From NCBI RefSeq assembly GCF_037024155.1, contig NZ_JAYKTS010000022.1:1-64000 (forward strand): DNA of 64,000 nucleotides, given 5' to 3'. The DNA is from Bacillus sp. 2205SS5-2 (GTDB taxonomy: Bacteria; Bacillota; Bacilli; Bacillales; Bacillaceae_K). This document shows, one piece after another, positions 58,235 to 64,000 of the stretch. Position 1 is the first letter of the stretch, and every line of letters starts with the position of its first letter. The translations under genes and the position numbers were made by a program. Below the pieces are notes generated by a model. That model was not told the origin of the DNA. It did not search any database and saw nothing but the letters and a program-made list of their open reading frames with translations.

Positions 58235-59371
58235 ATGAAATTTGCTATTCAAAGAGACTATTTAGTTCAAAGTGTTCAAGATGTCATGAAAGCTGTAACA
58301 TCTAGAACAACAATTCCAATTCTGACTGGAATAAAAATTATTGCAAAAGAAACAGGTGTTACCCTAACAGGTAGTGATTCAGATATTTCAATTGAATCCT
58401 TTATTCCACTTGAAGAAGAAGGAACTAATATTGTCGAAATCGAAAAGCATGGAGGAATTGTTTTACAAGCAAAATTCTTCAGTGAAATCGTTAAAAAGCT
58501 ACCCTCAGACACAGTTGAACTTGAAGTAATCGATAATTTTCAAACTGTTATTCGTTCAGGTAAAGCCAAATTTAACCTAAATGGATTAGATCATGAAGAA
58601 TATCCTCATCTTCCGCAAATTGAAGAGGAAAATGTATTTAAAGTTCCAACCGATTTATTAAAAACCATGATTCGACAAACCTCATTCGCTGTGTCCACCT
58701 CAGAAACACGCCCTATCTTGACAGGTGTAAACTGGCGAGTGGAAAACGGCGAACTTTTCTGTACTGCAACAGATAGTCATCGCTTAGCTATGAGAAAAGC
58801 AGTAATTGAAAGTGAATTAAGCTCGCACTATAACGTAGTGATTCCTGGTAAAAGTTTAAATGAGCTAAGTAAGATTTTGGATGACTCTTCAGAGAGTGTT
58901 GAAATTGTTATCACTGAAAATCAAATCTTATTTAAAGCAAAGCATCTATTATTCTTTTCACGATTGTTAGAAGGCAATTATCCAGATACATCACGCCTTA
59001 TACCAACCGACACAAAAACAGAATTAGAATTGACGACCAAAGACTTTCTGAAATCGATTGATCGTGCTTCACTACTTGCAAGAGAAGGGCGAAATAATGT
59101 TGTTAAGCTGTCTACACTTGAAGGTGGAATTGTCGAAGTGTCTTCTAATTCTCCTGAAATCGGGAAAGTAATTGAAGAAGTGCAAAGTGGGAATATTAAG
59201 GGGGAAGATTTAAAAATATCGTTTAGTGCCAAATATATGATGGATGCGCTAAAAGCTCTCGAAGGATCGGAAATTCATATTCAATTTACTGGAGCAATGA
59301 GACCTTTTGTAATTCGACCTTTACATGATGAATCGATTTTGCAACTAATTCTTCCAGTTAGAACGTATTAA
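58235..59371 (+). CDS. dnaN: DNA polymerase III beta sliding clamp
   Basis: 378 residues from ATG 58235 (CGGAGG nine bases upstream), the B. subtilis length. MKFAIQRDYLVQSVQDVMKA at the N-terminus, three clamp domains, C-terminus PFVIRPLHDESILQLILPVRTY. Ring clamp for the replicase. Confidence 0.98.
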   Translation: MKFAIQRDYLVQSVQDVMKAVTSRTTIPILTGIKIIAKETGVTLTGSDSDISIESFIPLEEEGTNIVEIEKHGGIVLQAKFFSEIVKKLPSDTVELEVIDNFQTVIRSGKAKFNLNGLDHEEYPHLPQIEEENVFKVPTDLLKTMIRQTSFAVSTSETRPILTGVNWRVENGELFCTATDSHRLAMRKAVIESELSSHYNVVIPGKSLNELSKILDDSSESVEIVITENQILFKAKHLLFFSRLLEGNYPDTSRLIPTDTKTELELTTKDFLKSIDRASLLAREGRNNVVKLSTLEGGIVEVSSNSPEIGKVIEEVQSGNIKGEDLKISFSAKYMMDALKALEGSEIHIQFTGAMRPFVIRPLHDESILQLILPVRTY

Positions 59372-59379
59372 TTTGATTA

Positions 59380-59412
59380 AATATCCTATCTTTTGCAGAT
59401 GGGATATTTTTT
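59380..59412 (+). terminator. Terminator after dnaN
   Basis: ATATCCTATC pairs with GATGGGATAT across TTTTGCA, then TTTTTTATTTC. Confidence 0.85.
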
Positions 59413-59492
59413 ATTTCTGTTTTCTTTGTTTATACCTTGAAAGTTTAGTAAAATGATTTATTAGAGACTATAACGGAAAGTAGTGAGCAAGT

Positions 59493-59714
59493 ATGGAAAC
59501 AGAAATCCAGATTAATACAGAATATATTACATTGGGTCAATTATTAAAAATGGCTGATCTTATTCAATCTGGTGGTATGGCGAAATGGTTTCTTAGTGAA
59601 TATCAGGTGTATGTGAACGGTGAACAAGACCAGCGCCGAGGGAGAAAACTATATCCAAATGACAAAATTGAAATAGAATCAGTCGGCCTTTTTGACATAA
59701 AAGCGGAACTTTAA
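59493..59714 (+). CDS. yaaA: S4-domain RNA-binding protein YaaA
   Basis: 73 residues; S4 fold ITLGQLLKMADLIQSGGMAK ... VYVNGEQDQRRGRKLYPNDKI. The small ribosome-associated S4 protein coded between dnaN and recF in Firmicutes; 50S-assembly role suggested in B. subtilis. Confidence 0.95.
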   Translation: METEIQINTEYITLGQLLKMADLIQSGGMAKWFLSEYQVYVNGEQDQRRGRKLYPNDKIEIESVGLFDIKAEL

Positions 59715-59732
59715 TAAAAGGAATGTGTACTC

Positions 59733-60851
59733 ATGTATATTGAGGAGTTACAGTTAGGCAATTATCGAAACTATGAAACCTTAGAAGCCACCTTTGAAAA
59801 CAAAGTTAATGTGATTTTAGGTGAAAATGCTCAAGGGAAAACAAATGTCATGGAATCGATTTATGTTTTGGCAATGGCAAAGTCTCACCGGACTTCAAGT
59901 GATAAAGATTTAATACGTTGGGATCAGGAATATGCTAAAATAAAAGGAAGAATTCACAAACGAAATGGATCAGTCCCATTAGAGTTAACCATTGGAAAAA
60001 AAGGAAAAAAAGCGAAATTCAATCATATTGAACAACCTAAACTGAGTCATTATGTAGGAAATATGAATGTTGTTATGTTCGCGCCTGAAGATCTTCATTT
60101 AGTTAAAGGAAGTCCTCAAATTAGGCGTCGTTTTATAGATATGGAAATCGGACAAGTATCCCCTATTTATCTTCACAATATTAATCAATATAATAAAATT
60201 TTGCAGCAACGTAATTCTTACTTGAAACAGCTACAGATAAAAAAACAAACCGATCAAACGATGCTAGATGTTCTAACAGAACAATTTATAGGAATGGCAG
60301 TAAAAATTGTTCAAAAGCGATTTGAGTTTATTCAGCTTTTAGAAAGTTGGGCAAAACCAATTCATTCCGGTATCTCAAGAGAGCTGGAAACATTAAAAAT
60401 TATGTATAAACCATCAATAAACGTATCAGAGGAGCTAGATTGGTCAAAAATGGTAGATGTGTTCGAACAAAAATTTGCGAGCATACGTCAAAGAGAAATA
60501 GAACGGGGAGTTACGTTAGCTGGTCCTCATCGAGACGATCTGCAATTTTTGGTTAATGACCGAGATGTTCAAACTTTTGGATCTCAAGGTCAACAGCGGA
60601 CAACCGCTTTGTCTGTAAAGCTAGCTGAAATTGAGCTCATTCATTCTGAAATTGGAGAATATCCCATTCTCTTATTAGACGATGTTCTATCTGAATTGGA
60701 TGATTATAGACAATCGCACTTGCTCAATACCATACAAGGAAAAGTACAAACCTTTGTTACCACGACAAGTGTTGAGGGAATTGATCATTCTACTTTAAAA
60801 GAGGCGGCAACGTATTTAGTTGAACAAGGGAAAATGTCCAAAGTGAAATGA
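59733..60851 (+). CDS. recF: DNA replication and repair protein RecF
   Basis: 372 residues. SMC-like ATPase: Walker [17 protein letters not shown], signature [18 protein letters not shown] and Walker [12 protein letters not shown]. Helps load RecA at gapped DNA. Confidence 0.97.
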   Translation: MYIEELQLGNYRNYETLEATFENKVNVILGENAQGKTNVMESIYVLAMAKSHRTSSDKDLIRWDQEYAKIKGRIHKRNGSVPLELTIGKKGKKAKFNHIEQPKLSHYVGNMNVVMFAPEDLHLVKGSPQIRRRFIDMEIGQVSPIYLHNINQYNKILQQRNSYLKQLQIKKQTDQTMLDVLTEQFIGMAVKIVQKRFEFIQLLESWAKPIHSGISRELETLKIMYKPSINVSEELDWSKMVDVFEQKFASIRQREIERGVTLAGPHRDDLQFLVNDRDVQTFGSQGQQRTTALSVKLAEIELIHSEIGEYPILLLDDVLSELDDYRQSHLLNTIQGKVQTFVTTTSVEGIDHSTLKEAATYLVEQGKMSKVK

Positions 60852-60861
60852 GGTGGTTTTT

Positions 60862-61110
60862 TTGTATATACATGTCGGAGAAGATGTGATGCTGAGAACA
60901 AATGAAATTATTGCAATTATTGATAAAGCATCCATCCAGAATTCTGAAGAAATGCATTTATTTTTACAAAAACGCAAAAAACAACTTCAACAATTAGGGA
61001 AAAGCCCTTATAAATCTTTGGTCGTTACACAAAATCATATCTATCTGTCTCCATTAGCATCAGGAACGCTAAAGAAAAGAGCTATACTAGAGAATACATA
61101 TGATCTTTAA
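60862..61110 (+). CDS. remB: Extracellular matrix regulator RemB (YaaB)
   Basis: 82 residues from TTG 60862 (GAGGTGG upstream), giving the N-terminus MYIHVGED as in YaaB; the open frame extends to GTG 60853. C-terminus IYLSPLASGTLKKRA matches RemB/DUF370-like proteins that act in biofilm-matrix gene control in B. subtilis. Lies between recF and gyrB. Confidence 0.9.
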   Translation: MYIHVGEDVMLRTNEIIAIIDKASIQNSEEMHLFLQKRKKQLQQLGKSPYKSLVVTQNHIYLSPLASGTLKKRAILENTYDL

Positions 61111-61114
61111 CCAT

Positions 61115-61277
61115 GGCTCTTTTCGCATACTTTGTCACTGTGGCATACCAAAAAGGATGGAAACACTCTTTTTTTCCTCATTTCGGGCTAAAAATGATGC
61201 GAAAAGATGCCCGAAGTCAATCTTTATCACGAATTAAGGGCTAATTCGAAAAGCCACAATCTTTGCGATAACAGCCT
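61115..61277 (+). repeat. MITE-like repeat copy, diverged
   Basis: GGCTCTTTTCGCATACTTTG at the left; AAGCCACAATCTTTGCGATA then ACAGCCTT at the right; GCGAAAAGATGCCCGAAGTC inside. It shares its right end with the 36.5-kb element. Confidence 0.75.
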
Positions 61278-61405
61278 TAACCATAAAACAATACCTTTCA
61301 TTTTTGACATTTAAATTCAATCAAAATGAGAGTTTATAACTATAAAGTACTAGTATAAATCCATGCTAAAAATTAGATAAGTCATGTTTTAGAAAGTGTA
61401 GGTGA

Positions 61406-63340
<1,935 letters not shown>

Positions 63341-63349
63341 AAAAGAGGA

Positions 63350-63600
63350 AGTGGCTGTTTAGGGAAGGTAGGCATCTGTCAGAACACGAAGTGAAGCCTG
63401 CTTCACGTAGTGGGCTGACAAATGCCCGAGTCCCTAGCCACCGAAACTGGACAAAGAAAAGCGAAGGCGACTGCCCTGGGGCGTCAGGCAAATGACGCAA
63501 CACAGAGGAAATCCAGATTTCCGGCGGGTTGTGGCATTTGACCCAGAGCCCCAAGGAGCCGTAGCTGGACAAAGAAAAGCGGAAGTAGCTACCCAACGCT
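63350..63600 (+). repeat. GC-rich palindromic repeat, two units
   Basis: Reverse orientation of the 51.3-kb array: GGAAGTGGCTGTTTAGGG ... CCCGAGTCCCTAGCCACCG, AACTGGACAAAGAAAAGCG, then a second unit ending TAGCTGGACAAAGAAAAGCG. Open frames in it are artefacts. Confidence 0.85.
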
Positions 63601-63626
63601 TAAACTGATGTAATACACTCATATAA

Positions 63627-63660
63627 AAAACAGGATAGATCGAGTTCTATCCTGTCTTTA
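63627..63660 (+). terminator. Hairpin terminator between gyrB and gyrA
   Basis: CAGGATAGA pairs with TCTATCCTG, then TCTTTA; A-run on the left. Confidence 0.75.
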
Positions 63661-63725
63661 CATATAAGAATCCATAGAAAAAATTCTATAAAATGTGATA
63701 GCTTTACTTGAAGGAGGTTCACCAT

Positions 63726-64000
63726 ATGTCCGAAACACCAAATTCCAGAGTGAAAGAAATAAATATTAGCCATGAGATGCGGACATCCTTTCTGGACTAT
63801 GCCATGAGTGTTATCGTTTCAAGGGCATTGCCAGATGTGCGCGATGGTTTAAAACCTGTTCATCGCCGAATTCTTTATGCAATGAATGATTTAGGAATGA
63901 CGGCTGATAAAGCATATAAAAAATCTGCCCGTATCGTCGGCGAAGTTATCGGTAAGTATCATCCCCATGGTGATTCGGCTGTATACGATACGATGGTAAG
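63726..64000 (+). CDS. gyrA: DNA gyrase subunit A, N-terminal part
   Basis: Starts at ATG 63726 with AAGGAGG upstream and is cut by the window end after 91 codons. It reads [18 protein letters not shown] and includes the [21 protein letters not shown] region and [15 protein letters not shown]. The quinolone-determining Ser in HGDSAVY is the usual sensitive residue. The catalytic Tyr lies beyond the window. Confidence 0.97.
   Translation, partial: MSETPNSRVKEINISHEMRTSFLDYAMSVIVSRALPDVRDGLKPVHRRILYAMNDLGMTADKAYKKSARIVGEVIGKYHPHGDSAVYDTMV

Overview
The window is the replication-origin neighbourhood of a spore-forming Bacillaceae bacterium. The gene order rpmH-[oriC]-dnaA-dnaN-yaaA-recF-remB-gyrB-gyrA on the right and rnpA, yidC, jag, mnmE, mnmG, rsmG, noc, soj, spo0J on the left is the classic Bacillus layout, and noc, soj/spo0J, yyaC and the walRK locus agree with an endospore former. 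I cannot name the species. The origin lies near 56.0-58.2 kb. Genes to its left are nearly all on the minus strand, so they run with the left-moving fork; those to its right are on the plus strand.

Region 1 (1-13.4 kb) is accessory DNA downstream of rlmH. It holds a GIY-YIG/DUF2075 protein translationally coupled to a MazG-like pyrophosphohydrolase (possible defence pair), three large serine recombinases, a fourth recombinase cut by an IS3-family element, and a compact element of 5,004 bp. That element is bounded by a direct repeat, TGATAAGGTTC, one copy of which is the 3' end of rlmH, the gene and gene end used by staphylococcal SCC elements. It carries a serine integrase, a small overlapping ORF, a Rep_trans/MobT-type replication or relaxase protein with a large palindrome upstream, two unknown cargo genes and a small protein. 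The integrase stop codon lies next to the attachment core. Joining the element ends on paper extends the integrase by 22 codons and places its stop at a terminator hairpin inside the element, so integration is predicted to change the integrase C-terminus.

Region 2 (13.4-31.4 kb) has rlmH, a CxxH/CxxC protein, htrA, walJ-yycI-yycH-walK-walR, an M23 peptidase, a tRNA cluster (Phe, Asp, Glu, Lys, plus two 5'-half tRNA remnants and a 28-bp tandem repeat), a lipoprotein/ATP-grasp/DUF350 operon, a potassium channel and purA with a PurBox-like site.

Region 3 (31.4-55.8 kb) has dnaB, rplI, gdpP, yybS, a chemoreceptor behind a c-di-GMP-I riboswitch with terminator, rpsR-ssb-rpsF, ychF, a DUF951 gene, an MscS channel, yyaC, a DUF554 gene, spo0J-soj, noc, rsmG, mnmG, mnmE, jag, yidC, rnpA and rpmH. 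Three parS sites lie near ssb, inside spo0J and beside rsmG.

Region 4 (55.8-64 kb) is the bipartite oriC around dnaA, then dnaN to a truncated gyrA. Two dispersed repeat families fill many spacers of the core region: a MITE-like element of about 165 bp (about ten copies or partial copies) and a GC-rich palindromic element, in one place inserted into the first.
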